Origin: Macrobrachium rosenbergii
Taxonomy: Eukaryota > Arthropoda > Malacostraca > Decapoda > Palaemonidae
DNA length: 64,000 nucleotides
Reading direction: 5' to 3'
Assembly: GCF_040412425.1 (NCBI RefSeq)
Contig: NC_089781.1
Span: forward strand, 54,255,486-54,319,485
Under the pieces are notes generated by a model. That model was not told where the DNA came from. It saw only the letters and a program-made list of their open reading frames with translations, and made no database searches. The translations under genes were made by a program, and so were the position numbers. Below are positions 10,247-21,507 of this stretch, one piece after another; within the stretch, counting starts at the first letter, position 1; the number at the start of each line of letters is the position of its first letter.

Positions 10247-11659
10247 TCACGCTGGGTATCCAAACAGCGCTTCATTGGGAGACATTCCAATGGTATCACT
10301 AGTCATAGCATTAATGCTATGCTGGATCTGTGGAAGATAGCAGTCCCAGTCTGGGTCATTACCTCCCATGGTCATTCTAAGAGCTTCAGTGACCTTTCTA
10401 TTTGCTCTTTCACACAGGTTATTCGCTTCCGGTCTATATGGAATAATATTAACCTTTTTAATCCCCATTACATCCACAAAACATTGTATTGTACGATTTA
10501 CAAATTCGCGTCCGTTATCTGTAATCAAAACCTCCGGTACTCCGTATCTGCAGATATACCCATGAAAAAATGCAATTGCCACCTCTTCCTCTGTTTTATG
10601 CCTCAACGGGAAAATCTCTACGAACCTAGTTAACTCGTCAACGACCACCAACAGGTGCCTATGGCCATAACTAGATTCACAGAAATTACTCAAGATGTCC
10701 ATGTGGACTCTTGCTGCGGGCCTGGTAGGAATTGGGAATGAACCCAATCTACATGAAACGACCCTTGATGGCTTACATGTATTACAGACTGAACAACTTC
10801 TGACAAAGTCTTCTACTGCATTTAGCATGTTCTTCCAAGAGCATTGTCCTCGTACAGTGTGATACGTCTTCTCAATCCCTAAATGAGGACTGCTAGACCT
10901 ATTGTGAACAATGTCTAATACCGTAGGTACTAAATTCGTAGGAATAACCATTTGCGTCGTATCACCCTTATCTGCACTATTTCTCAGCCTGTATCTAATG
11001 TTCCTAACTAACAAATTACCCTTTAATTCAAGTCCTGCAAAAGGCAGCTGATAACCCTTCATAACAAATTCCCCTCTAAGAAACGCTTTTGCATCTCTCA
11101 TAATCTCATCCTCATCTTGTTTCGCTTCTACCAGACTAATATCCCAGTCAATGCTATCTCCCGATACATAACATACATGAGTACCCTCTTGATCAGCAAA
11201 ACTACTACTCAATGCATCTGCTACAACATTTTGTCTACCCTCTATATACTTTATTTTAGCATCAAAATCCCTGATTGTCAAATACCACCGGGCTCTTTTG
11301 GGTGAAAGATCCGGCTTATTAAAAAGATCCACCAATGGCTTATGATCCGTCAGAACCTCTACTTGATTGCCCATTAAGAGCGTCTTAAAATGGATAAGTG
11401 ATGAGACCACTGCAAATGCCTCTTTGTCGACAACCGACCAGAGACGCTCAATACTACCTCGTGTTTTAAACTTCCTACTGTAAAATGCAATCGGGTGGAG
11501 TCTTCCATCGAACTTCTGCATAAGGCATGTGCCTATCCCATCATTACTCGCATCTGTTACCAACATGAATGGATGTTCTAAATCCGGAAACTTCAACACT
11601 GCAGGATTGTTAAAGTATCTTTGATTCTCTGAAAAGATACTTGCTGTCCCTCTCCCCAA
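10247..11659 (-). pseudogene. pol: Ty3 copy 1 RNase H and integrase (pol, 3' half)
   Basis: RNase H spans roughly the first 150 residues, with FMLVTDASNDGIGTCLMQ and VLTDHKPLVDLF supplying the acidic centre. The integrase zinc-binding module follows (H-x-H around SPHLGIEKTYH, then CSVCNTC). The catalytic core contains HMDIL, ITDNGREFVN and PEANNLCERANRKV, i.e. a complete D,D,E set. RNase H would remove template RNA and integrase would insert the cDNA. The frame is entered from the RT frame by a frameshift near 11600-11655 and ends at an in-frame TGA after LFGYPA, where the coding sequence should continue to 9937. It is therefore a pseudogene, but with clean catalytic motifs. Confidence 0.85.
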
Positions 11660-12813
11660 ACAAACTGCACATCATCCCTCAGAACATCTGTCAAAGGAGA
11701 CGCCAGAACAGAAAAACCCTTCACAAATCTACGGAAAAATCTGGCCATGCCTAAAATTGACCGAACCTGCTTCTTAGTCTTGGGTGCAGCAAACTCTACA
11801 ATTGCCTTAACCCTGACACCCTCTTTAGAAATGACATGCCCTAAATATACTATCTGCTTCTTGAGAAAATTACACTTAGCTAACTTTATTTTCAAACCCG
11901 CTAACCTAAGTCTTCTGAAAACTTCCCTAAGAACTTCTAGATGCTCTTCCACTGAATCAGTGGCAACTAAGATATCATCTATGTAGATATGAACTTTCTT
12001 CCTTAAAAGGCCATGAAAAACCATATTCATTAATCTAGTAAAAGTCATCGGACTGCCTGTCAAACCAAATGGCATTCGTGTGAACTCATAATGACCCTTC
12101 GGCAAAGAGACGGCCGTGTACTTTTGACTCTCCTCGCTCAGCGGAACCTGCAGGTACCCTTGCATTAGATCAATTGATGAATAAATATTCTTACTGCCTA
12201 TCTCACAAAATAAATCTGGCAAACATGCCACAGGGCAGCGATCAGGAATGGTTTTCTCATTCAATTTCCTAAAGTCTTCACAAACTCTGACTGAGCCATC
12301 CTTCTTGGGGACTGCGAGCAATGAAAAATTAAAGGGTGATGAACTAGGCCTAACAATGCCTTCTTCTTCCCACTTATTAACCTCTTGTTCTACATGTTCC
12401 CTAATCTTGAAAGGAATCCTGTATGAAGGAACAAAAATATGCTTAGTCTTATCCTCCAACTGAACCTTGTGTTCTAACACATTCGTTAATCCTAACTTAT
12501 CCCCTTTGAGTGCAACTATGTCCGCAAACTCGACCAGAACATCTTCTACACCCTCAGCATATTCTTTGTAATCAGCATTGGCTAACTGATCCCTAAAAAC
12601 TTGCCTTCTAGCTTGTAAATCTGCCTCTGAAAAAGAACAAAAATCCCCGACAATGTTCACTGAATTATCTTCATCGACCCAGTCAACAAAATCGATTGCA
12701 TAAGTACCCTTCTGGTAATTGCAAACTGTATCATTACAGTATAGCAACTCCACCCAAGTTTCCCCTGAACTCGTTACATTATTTACCAAACTCGTACACC
12801 AAACTCCTTTCAA
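11593..12813 (-). pseudogene. pol: Ty3 copy 1 reverse transcriptase (pol, 5' half)
   Basis: 406 codons. An N-terminal linker (about 1-110) follows the protease. RT motifs then appear in order: KKDGSVRVCEDFRKLN, SIDLMQGYLQVPL, MPFGLTGSPMTF and the catalytic YIDDILVATDS, followed by the thumb (LGHVISKEGV, LGMARFFRRFVKGFS). Length and motif spacing match Ty3 RTs. The frame runs out in GQQVSFQRIKDTL, at the RNase H boundary, where a frameshift passes to the next ORF. It begins by overlapping the 12779-13018 frame, another shift. In copy 2 the same segments are homologous but more decayed. Confidence 0.88.
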
Positions 12814-13018
12814 TGCTCACTGCATTCATCCACACACACATCTGTCTGGATTTATGCACCCCTTTCACTTGCACTTTTACCATCACAACCATACCCGAAC
12901 CAAGCACGACATCATCAGTCAAAATTCCCTTATAGCACCTGACCTTACCCGGCACCTGTTCATCATTCAGCCCCGGACCCTCATGTACTCCCGAGACATT
13001 CTCACTCATTACACTCAC
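12779..13018 (-). pseudogene. pol: Ty3 copy 1 protease-RT linker (frame-shifted)
   Basis: The residues around VVLGSGMVVMVKVQVKGVHK correspond to VVLGPGMVAVVKVRVKGVHK in copy 2 (38190-38260). The segment links protease to RT and is separated from both by frame changes at about 13015 and 12800. Its function is not known. Confidence 0.65.
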
Positions 13019-13716
13019 GTCTGCCCCTCATACAGTACAAACACACCAGGCACCCCCACAGTTAAACCGGAAACCCCTGTATGAACCGAGATCTTTCGTC
13101 TCCGACATGCCGGATGTCCCAGCAACAATGTATTTCCCAAAGCACATCCCCTTATAACTAGAAATGTTTCCATCAAAGATCTACCCCCAAGGGATAAATC
13201 TATGTCCAAACAACCCAATATTCTTAATTTATTTGCCTGAACACCGCATACAGCTTCCTTAGCAGGTCTCAAAGATCGATCGGGAAACATTGATCTGAAT
13301 AATTCTTCGTTCATCAGGTTAATGGAGGCACCTGTATCTATAAAGACCCTTACATTTATTCCCTGTACAGACCCAATTACAACAGGCTTCGACCTTGCGG
13401 GTTCTCCCAAAAGTCCAATATCCCAAGAGACACCCATCCAGTTTTCCTTTACAAAAGACCGGTCTTTTGACAATGTCTGCTGATTACCAGATCCCCTTGA
13501 ACAAATCGCGTGAAGGACTTCCTTATCTGGGCTACCAAAATTCTGGAATGTGGGCCTATCGTTATACTGTCTCCGAGACGGGCAAGACTGCCAAGGATGA
13601 TCATAACGCTTACAACTGCCACAATACTTAACACGACAAAATCTCTTAATGTGTCCCTGCAAATTACAGTTAAAGCAACGATCCCGTGGGATCCTAGAAC
13701 TCAAGCCACCCATCAA
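13015..13716 (-). pseudogene. gag-pol: Ty3 copy 1 nucleocapsid zinc knuckles and aspartic protease
   Basis: Two CCHC knuckles lie near the start: CFNCNLQGHIKRFC and CGSCKRYDHPWQSC, both C-x2-C-x4-H-x4-C. They would bind the element RNA. About 70 residues further, VRVFIDTGASINLMNEELF carries the D-T-G-A active-site motif of a retropepsin. A second conserved patch (LLLGHPACRRRKI) fits the C-terminal half of the protease. Gag and protease share one frame here, with no visible shift site. No capsid-like domain was found upstream: the frame continues back to about 13845 through one TGA and then becomes noncoding. Confidence 0.82.
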
Positions 13717-14465
13717 TCTTTGGCTATTCTGACTTGCAACAAAATTCTTTGGACCGCGGACTGGATCTCCGCGTCATACATAACCATAGGCTGCTCTAAG
13801 GAGTCTCTGATCACTACTTCCTCCCCTCATATTTGTACTTAAATTCACAAACTTATTCTTGGCTAATCACAAATGCAAAAATTCCCAAGGTCCCATGAAA
13901 GTATACCCTTTACCAAAACAAAAAACCGAAGGCAAAACAATTTCCCTTAACAGAATTCCCATACAACCCAAAACTACAATGTTAAATCCCTTTACTCTAC
14001 AATTTAATCCCCAAAACTCAAAAGAAAGGTATTAATCAGAACCCATCATTAAATCCCAGGTTAATTAAACCCACAATCAAATTCAAAATTCCCGAAACAA
14101 ACAATTAAATTAAAAGTTTACAAAACCCAACAAAAAATTCAAAAAATTAATTAAACCCTTAATTAAATTCAGAATTACGTAAACCCAAAAACTAAATTTA
14201 CTATTAAGTAATCCCTTAAATAAATTCCCAATGAATTAAACCCATCATCAAACTAAATTCCAAAGAATAATTTCAAAAATAGCTAACCCTTGCAATTAAA
14301 TGCCCAAATTCCATGGAGAAAAAAAAAACAAGTGCTGTTTATGTGCACAGGTGATTTCTCTTTAATCAGTCAAAGAGGTCAAGTTCATTTCTTTCAAGGC
14401 CAAGCTACAAAAGGACACAAGGAAAAATGGGAATCGCCTGTCTTTCTCTCTCTCTGTGCTTCTCA

Positions 14466-14470
<5 letters not shown>

Positions 14471-14540
<70 letters not shown>
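14471..14540. repeat. (AG)n microsatellite
   Basis: About 35 AG units inside the Ty3 leader; copy 2 has a short CT-rich tract at the corresponding place (about 36887-36902). Long arginine/glutamate ORFs across it are artefacts. Confidence 0.95.
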
Positions 14541-14546
<6 letters not shown>

Positions 14547-15097
14547 CTCCCACCCCCTACGAGCAACAACTCCCCCTTCCTACTACCCCCTCAATCATCA
14601 TCCCAGGCCTGATGATGCCTATAGAGAAAATGCTTAGCACCACACCCTCAGAGACTCACTCTGTCTCCAAAGGCAAAAACTGCTGGATGCACACTTCCTC
14701 CTTTGTCCAAGCGGAAAATGTGCCATTCAAGCAAATGCAACCGCTCTACCCACATACACATGTACACATTTTACCTACACGCACATATGCACCCAAAAAC
14801 AACGCACGTACGTGTGTGATTACATAAAACAAGAGAAAAAAAGTAAAAAAAATGCTATGAAGTGCATACACACTTGCGTAAAAATGTTTGCACCCTGTAA
14901 TTCACAAATATCAAATAAAATACTACCCAGTTACAAAAGTTCCCAGAAATAATACAACAATACAATATTGCCCCTATTACCCCCCAAACGCCGATGCGAA
15001 CAGCAGATTGCTATAAAAAAGTCACAATATATGAGACACGCACACAACGCTAGGTGTGGCAGAGAAGTCAAGACACTCCACCCAAAACTCTTGACGC

Positions 15098-15128
15098 AAT
15101 TACTACGTCACCGCGGTGATGACGTAAC
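15098..15128. promoter_or_regulatory. Palindromic CRE-like block in the Ty3 copy 1 leader
   Basis: The sequence 'tacgtcaccgcggtgatgacgta' is nearly self-complementary and holds two TGACGTA/TACGTCA half-palindromes around CCGCGG. Copy 2 has two perfect TGACGTCA sites at the matching place (36340-36347 and 36368-36375). Conservation between two diverged copies suggests CREB/ATF-type control, by inference. Confidence 0.45.
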
Positions 15129-16189
15129 ACATCCGTCGCAACCGAAACATCAATTACAACGTAAGCAGGTTTTTTTTTGGGGAAGCCCTAGTTGTAAGGG
15201 TCATGAGTGTGATCCCAAGTATGAATTTGAAAAGTGTAGGAACCAATTGAAGGATTTTAGGCTCAAATTCCTTAAACATAAGAAAAGAAGGGAATCAGAC
15301 AGATGAAGAAAACAGTTATGCAGTTCAGTGCACAGGCCTGTCACTTCTCATTCTCAAGAGCCTTCGCCTTTGAATGTCACTTCACTATCTCTGGCTCATC
15401 CTTCGGATACTACTCTTTGAAGACCTGAGCCTTCTTCCTTAGCTCTGCTTTCTGCTCCACCTTCCAGTTCAGGAAAAGCTTTCCAGGAAGTTAGAACAGG
15501 ATGTGTTTTATTTCCAGTCAGTTAAAGGTCTGACAAAATTCATTTTAGGAACAAGTTCATGGCCTCCATAGTTTATTAATTTTGGTCCCCTCAAGAGGTA
15601 TGGTAAGTTGTCACGATGCCCTCACCTGTCAGTACTTGGGGCTTAGGACTACCTAGCGACAGTGCAAAGTCCAGTGCCAGAGAAGTGGGAGTTGAACTGG
15701 GCCCTCCAGACATCTTCCTCATTCATGCATGTCGAACCATTTTGGACTGCTCATCAAAGGATCATTTGTGAAGTGCAAGTCTTCACACCAAAATTTAGGC
15801 TTTACTGTTGTCAGTTTCAGCAGCAGTAGTAAGAGGTTAGTGCTGATATAGCTACTGGTGTAGGAGTAGATCATTGTTAAGGGTAATATCTCTTTGGTAA
15901 TATGCTATAATTCTAAGGCTAGTTCAACTCAGTCAGTGGTTGAACCTACCTCTTCTCTTTTTGCATTTCATATTTATTTTTTGTCTTCCATTTCCCTTTC
16001 TCCTCGAGGTGCACATTTTGGCTTTTTTCATTTGTTTCTTTGTCTGTGCTGAGCAACTTTTTTCCTTCCACCTCTGCTAATGTTTCCCTTTTAACTTCAT
16101 TTTGTGGCAGTTTGAGGTGAGGTAGTAGTGTCAGGTATCCCACTGGCGCTTTCCCTTTCACCCCTCCTTCCAACCTTCTTCCCCATTTT

Positions 16190-16850
16190 CTGTGGTGCCT
16201 AGTGATATTTTGTCATCTCTTGTTGACTCAGGTGAGTTGCAAGAGAATGCACTTTCTACCATCTCCCCTTTTTTGGCACCAGTGGTTTTTATTGAGGAAT
16301 CGGCTGCTGTCGCCCCTACACCTGGCCTGGCAGAGGGCAAGATTGATGCAGAGGAGTCACCTTCAGTTTTTAGGCATCTGCTGCAGCTTTGTGCTTCTCT
16401 TTATCCTTATATGTGCTCCATTTGAACTGGTGAAGAAATTTAGGCTTTCTTCTTCTAAAGGGCATGCTGGGTGATTCTTGATGAGTATAAAGTTTCTTTT
16501 GAATGCCAGCACTTATGGGCATATTACTGGCAATGGCTTGTCTTCTGCCAAGACTTAGACTTCTTTACTGTATTTGATCTGTTAAAGAGATTTGCTCTTG
16601 AGACTGGAAAATGCTTTGGAGTAATGCTGAGGCAGAGGGCCTGTGTTTAGAGTAATTGAAGTTTTGTCTCTAGCTGAGCTTTTGCTCTGTACAGTCACTA
16701 CTTTTTTGCACCAACTCAGCGAGTTTGTGGTGCCAGAAGGGATTAAAGTTTGGGAAGAGTTGTTAGACTTTTTAGGTTGTTTTGATAATGTAATTTCAGA
16801 ATCTTCAAGGGAATGCTCGCTGACTCACCATTGGATTGCCCCTTAGCCTG
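16190..16850 (+). pseudogene. DIRS-C' gag-like ORF1 relic
   Basis: Short open frames (16192-16425, 16643-16846) in two phases together resemble the DIRS-C ORF1 region at 23860-24200. Both end in a hydrophobic helix followed by a D-x-x-I-x-x-S-S-x-E motif. Stops and shifts separate them. The role in DIRS elements is presumed structural, as for Gag. Confidence 0.4.
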
Positions 16851-17739
16851 GATTTTTTTTTTTTTTTTTTTTTTTAATGTAGTCAGGAAGATATCTCAGC
16901 TCAGAATTGCAAGTTCCTAAGACAATCTTTGAAGTCAGCAGTACAAGACTTGTGCCTTCTCCTTCTGGCCATCTGGTTAAGATTCACTCTTCCTCCTCCC
17001 ATTCTTCCTCCTCTGCCTGTAAGCCCTCCAGAGGATCCACTTCAGGATTCAAGAAGAGAAAGTCAATTGCTTTACTATGAAAAAATGAATTTTTCAGCCC
17101 TCAGGTTCCATTTTGGGGCCAACTGCAGGCCTTCCCGGACTGTTTGGAGGAACAGGGACTGAATCTGGGTGAGTGGGGTACTGAGGAGAGCTATGTATAA
17201 TTCCCTTTTTCTGGTTCTTCCCCTGCTGTTGGTGTCTCTAATAGCCTTTCCTTCTTATCTTCACCTTCAGGAAAAGTGTCTAGTTTTACAGAATGATGTC
17301 ATTAATTTGGTAGAGAAACAAGTGATAGAACAAGTATCAGTAATTTCCCCCAGGATTACACAACCAATTATTTCTAGTTCCAAAAGCTTCCAGGGGTTTG
17401 AGCCTAGTGTTGGACATGTCAAACCTGAACAAGTTTAATTATCCGTTCCCTTTCTTCTTAGACTCATCAGCACAATTCTGGCAGCAGTTCACTGGAGATG
17501 ACTGGATATCCCAGTAGACATGGGATGTATATTGCCATATCTGTAAATCCTCAGTCACTGAGATTTCTTATCGTTGTGTTTTGTGGGAAAAGGTATATCA
17601 ATTCAGTGCACTTGCTTTGGCCTGTGTACAGCACCTCCAATTTCACGAGGTTTACTTGCTTTTATAGATGGTTGGTGTCATCTTATTGTAGTGATAAGGA
17701 TTCATCTAAATGAGATGATTAGCTGGTTTGTAAACTCTT

Positions 17740-18340
17740 ACAATGAGATCAGAGGGCTAAGGATCATGTCTTCATCTGGTCAATCATGCATTCTGATCAT
17801 TGATCAGATATACATCTCCTGATTAACCCAGTCTATTCTCTATCTTGGGATGAGAATAGACTCTCACAGAGCCTCAGGCTTTTCCTTCAGAGTGATGAAT
17901 AGACAGCTTCTTGTGTCTCTTCGAAAGATTTCAAGTCACTTAGCCCCTTCCTCTGAAAGCTCCAATGGCTTTGGGACATATGGACTCTGGAGAAGAGTTA
18001 ATGGTCAGCGAGACTCAGGATGTGTCCATAACAATTTACTTGAAAGGGCACTTTTGTTTGAAGTCCCTTCCAGACTTGCATCTGGTTTTAGTTCTGTTAA
18101 GTTTCAGGGAATTATAGAGTAATGGACAGACTGTTGAAGATTTCTGTGGGTTATCCCTGGAAGTAAGGGCAGAACCTCATGACCTGAATACATCAACAAA
18201 TGGTTGGGGAGCATTCCTGGATGATCAGTAGATGTTGGGAGTGTGGTCACTGAGAGAAAAAGAATTGTATATCAACAGTCTCAACACTTGGCACTGTGGA
18301 AGAGCCTGCAGTAATGCAAACACCTGGTGAGGGATAAAGG
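17740..18340 (+). pseudogene. DIRS-C' RT tail and RNase H relic
   Basis: ILYLGMRIDSHRASGFSF (about 17835) lines up with IQYLGLRINSQSFQVF of DIRS-C (25310), the 'W-L-G/Y-L-G' motif that follows the RT palm in DIRS elements. Further on, the region of the RNase H start is recognisable but closed by stops (for example 18120). Non-functional. Confidence 0.45.
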
Positions 18341-20148
18341 TAGTAGTATTTTCCAACTATACAATCACTTTAGCATGTCATGATTTATGGTGACATGAAG
18401 TCAGTGATGTTCTCCTCATGGGAAAGTTGCTGCGTTGGACAGAAGCAAGAAGAATAGTGCCCATTCCTAGTTCATCAAAGGAAAGAACAACGTATTTGTG
18501 GATCAGCCAAACTCCTGTTTCAGTTTATTGCTCCCTTATGACCCTCAGGTTTGGATGCATTTCTCCAGGCTGATCCAACCTAGGTATGTACACCTTCCCA
18601 CCTTTTTGCGATAACATGAAGGTATTAAACATTTTGGAAATGAGGGATTTCCAGGGTGACTCAAGTATTTTCTTGTAATGTAGGCTTTTGTAAAGTTACT
18701 ACTGAGAGGTGTTCAAATCCCAGTTTTGACCTGGTGATGAGGATGAAGCCTTTCACTGCTCAGTAAGGATGATTAAGATATGTTTAGAAGTTGTAAAGTC
18801 TATATCAGAGGCAGAGAGTTAATCATTTGTTTGTGAATTTGGTGGCCTAACTTTCATAATAAAAAATTCAGTCTGTATTTTACCTTTGTATCACAGGTGT
18901 TCTTTCTTTAAATCTTAATAAACCATATAAACAGAGTCAGCAGACTAAACAGAAGCGTTCAGAGGAAATCAGCCCGCAGAGAGAGGTTATGGGTAAGGGG
19001 ATGAATAAATAAATATGAGGAAATAGAGAATAAAACCAATATAGCTGGAAGTCAGGAGACATCAGCAGAGAGTAGGAATGAATTTGTTCCTTGCTTAAAT
19101 CTTTAGAAATCAGAAGACTCCACAACTTTTAACTGGACTGTCATTTACTGGGCTTTCAGACTCAGGCACAGCGGTCTCGTTACACTGTTTCTGCAGAGGC
19201 AGTTTACTCTGCAAGGCTGCCCTTCTTTGCTCTTACATGAGAGCCTGGTTCCTTGAATGGAATTTACCTTCTAGTGGCAGTTCTATCCAGGAAAGATCCC
19301 AGATCAGGTAAGAATGTTTTGGGTGGTCTCTGGCTGAATAGATTTATGTCTAGCTGCAGTGACCCACCATACTCCTCCCATCAGTAGGTAACATTTATCC
19401 TAGGTAATAGAAATTTTCATAATAAAAATTATTATTTATTATTGGGATATTTTCCTTTCTATGTAAATGCAGATTCATTTGCAGCCTTGATACAACTTAG
19501 TGGACAGTCAAGAAGAATTTTGACTAGAGCTATAACATTCAAGTCACCTGGTGAGAACAGGTGAATTAGAGAGCCATCTGGGTCAACCAAGTGATCATAC
19601 TTTTTTTTATTCTGAATGCTGACTCACCTGCTAGTGTGAAGATATACATAATCCCTCAATTATCTGGATTGCTGTTATCCGGAACTTGACATTATCTGAC
19701 ACACCCAGGCCAGGGACCAAGGCCCCAAAGATATATGATGTATAAAAATAAAAATGAAAAAATGAAAAAAACCTCTCTCTGGTGGTTGGCAATGCTACTT
19801 GCCCTCAAGAAATGTTGGTAACACTGCCGATACTCACACTGACCAGGAAAGGGTGTTGGGGATTGGGGAGGCCTCGAGAAGTTTCCATGGTAGGGAGGAT
19901 GGGTCGGATGGGTTGGCGCCATCGGAGAGGAGGAGCAGTAAGGCTGAGTAGAGGAAGGCTCAGAGTTGTTGTTTTGGAATGTGGGTGGAGCTGGGGAGCA
20001 GTTTTTTTTTTTTTACAGTTGGGGGACAGAGATGCAGAGTTGGATGGGTGATGTGGGCTAGGTAGGCCTGACTTGATAGAACTTATGTTTCTTTCATGTT
20101 TTTATGTTTTTCTATAGTAATTCACATTTTGATAAAGGATATGAACAG

Positions 20149-20151
<3 letters not shown>

Positions 20152-20202
<51 letters not shown>
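20152..20202. repeat. (GA)n microsatellite
   Basis: About 25 GA units, followed by 'ttaaaactctgaggtatgtt'. Confidence 0.95.
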
Positions 20203-20205
<3 letters not shown>

Positions 20206-20358
20206 AAACTCTGAGGTATGTTTACATCAAAGTCTAAGTACAGTAACACACACACTCCATTTTTATTTATATTTTATATGCTACAGTATTCTCGTTTATA
20301 TTTGTAAAGCTGCATTTTCATTTTTTATTCTTTCAAACCAAAAATAGCTGCAATCATA

Positions 20359-20361
<3 letters not shown>

Positions 20362-20395
<34 letters not shown>

Positions 20396-20399
20396 GAGA
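20362..20399. repeat. (GA)n microsatellite
   Basis: About 18 GA units with one T interruption, in the second tandem unit. Confidence 0.9.
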
Positions 20400-20911
20400 A
20401 CTGAGGTATGTTTACATTAAAGCCTAATACATTTAACACACGCCCTCTTATTACACTATTTATATGTTATGCTACAGTTTCCTTGTTTATATTTTTGTTG
20501 TATTTTCTCATTTTTTTTTAGTTTCACAGACCAAAAAAGAAAAGCAGTCACGTGTGCCTGCACACACTCATTCCATGCCGTCGGTGAACTTGCTACAGCC
20601 TGTTTGGTTTTGTCTTGCCTGCATATGAAATAAGCATTTTAAATATTTTTATGGTGATTAGAGATGAAACATCAACAGTGATAAAATAGTCTCTTGTGTG
20701 CTGTTATGGTATGTTTGATAATCATACTTGAGAGTCAGCTAAACTAGTAATAAAAACTGTACAGTAAATCAAGCAAAGCAAATAAAAAAAAATTGGTAAC
20801 ATACATATGCATGCACGCATTCATTTGATGATGTGAACTTCCTGGAGTTTTAGTCTCTTATTCTTATGTTAATGACACAGTAATTCATATTTCATTAAAG
20901 AATATGTACAG

Positions 20912-20913
<2 letters not shown>

Positions 20914-20943
<30 letters not shown>
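20914..20943. repeat. (AG)n microsatellite
   Basis: About 14 AG units running into a G-rich stretch, in the third tandem unit. Confidence 0.9.
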
Positions 20944-20946
<3 letters not shown>

Positions 20947-21133
20947 GGGGGGGACGGGAACTGAGGTAGGTTTACATCAGTAAAGAAACGAATCAGGAAA
21001 CAGCTGTTTTGCAATTTTGAGGGACTTTACTATAACATAAAGTATGCTAATTTATCTTTGTAAACCCATTTTATATGTGACAAAAATAAAAGTAATTTCA
21101 TTATTACATTCGTTTCCTTTAGCAAGTAAAAAA

Positions 21134-21330
21134 TTATTTTTATGTAAGTAACTTACCTAGTAATTACATAGCTATTAGTTTAACTTATCTGGCAGCTTAA
21201 AATTTTGAAATTCACAGGTCGCACTCATTTGTTTTGGAGTAGGTGACGTGCCCTGCCCACTTTCGGGGGGAAAGAGAGGAACAACTTAGCAAAGAGCTCA
21301 ATTTGTTTCTGCCGGCTGATGGTTGAAGTG
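21134..21330 (+). repeat. DIRS-C left inverted terminal repeat
   Basis: From 'ttacctagtaattacatagc' to 'gagctcaatttgttt' it is the reverse complement, with scattered mismatches, of the right end ('aaacaaattgagctctttgc' to 'agctatgtaattactgggtaa'). Confidence 0.85.
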
Positions 21331-21507
21331 CCGTGGTTGGCAGCAGCTTGATTTTGGAATTTGTACTTTCCTGGTTGATATTTCTTTGTCAGTTGGTGAA
21401 GTATTTCTTTGTAAGCCTTACGGCTTTTATTAGTTAGTGATAGGTGAGGCCTGATTATTGGATTATGACTTTATTGTTTTTTGTACTTGTTAATTGACTT
21501 TTTCATA

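Larger units (their letters stand above)
7405..15180 (-). mobile_element. Ty3/gypsy-type LTR retrotransposon, copy 1 (5'-truncated)
   Basis: Read on the minus strand it has, in order, a noncoding leader, two zinc knuckles, protease, reverse transcriptase, RNase H, integrase with zinc and DDE domains, a 2-kb noncoding 3' region and a 3' LTR-like segment. The protease-RT-RNase H-integrase order places it in the Ty3/mdg4 superfamily. Homology with copy 2 (34958-40585) runs from the leader into integrase. Its 5' LTR is absent: at 15181 it abuts a DIRS-C' ORF1 sequence. It interrupts the C' element whose left terminus is at 6925. Stops and frameshifts make it non-autonomous. Confidence 0.85.
13717..15180 (-). 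other. Leader of Ty3 copy 1 (noncoding, no capsid seen)
   Basis: It aligns in reverse complement with 36300-37400 of copy 2: the CRE-like promoter block, the segment 'agcaatctgctgttcgcatc', a GA/CT tract and the bases before the zinc knuckles. All frames are closed and no matrix or capsid region is recognisable. A conserved acceptor-like 'catttgtgattag|ccaag' (minus, near 13865) just precedes the knuckle frame and might join a spliced message. Confidence 0.6.
15181..19645 (+). mobile_element. DIRS family C' element, body and right terminus (heavily decayed)
   Basis: It resumes the element whose left terminus is at 6925. 15190-15306 resembles the start of DIRS ORF1, a short Cys/His cluster then basic helix (CKGHECDPKYEFEKC...LKHKKRRE). 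15440-15560 matches 61330-61440 of the second C' copy. 16190-16850 resembles the DIRS-C gag region (LDFLGCFDNVISESSRE against ILSCIDRGIRDSSQE). 17740-18330 matches the RT tail and RNase H region. 19160-19400 is noncoding tail and 19540-19645 is the right terminal repeat, inverted relative to 6940-7110. No ORF is intact. A T-run at 16853-16875 is a minor simple repeat. Confidence 0.6.
19646..21133 (+). repeat. Old pogo-like repeat with GA-seeded tandem units (target of DIRS-C)
   Basis: It starts with 'ccctcaattatctggattgc', like Tigger-type termini and like 4272-4207 in reverse. Three related units each carry a (GA)n tract followed by 'ctgaggta(t/g)gtttacat': 20152-20230, 20362-20420 and 20914-20975. 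The last part (20985-21133) is interrupted by DIRS-C and resumes at 28184. 19700-20050 is GC-richer with no recognised feature. Confidence 0.5.

Noticed and set aside
14290..14827. Overlapping ORFs across the AG tract
   Set aside because: Arg-Glu and Leu-Ser runs from simple sequence inside the Ty3 leader.
15190..15306. Cys/His-rich frame as a host zinc-finger exon
   Set aside because: It aligns in position and pattern with the start of DIRS ORF1 and is followed by DIRS-C' sequence.
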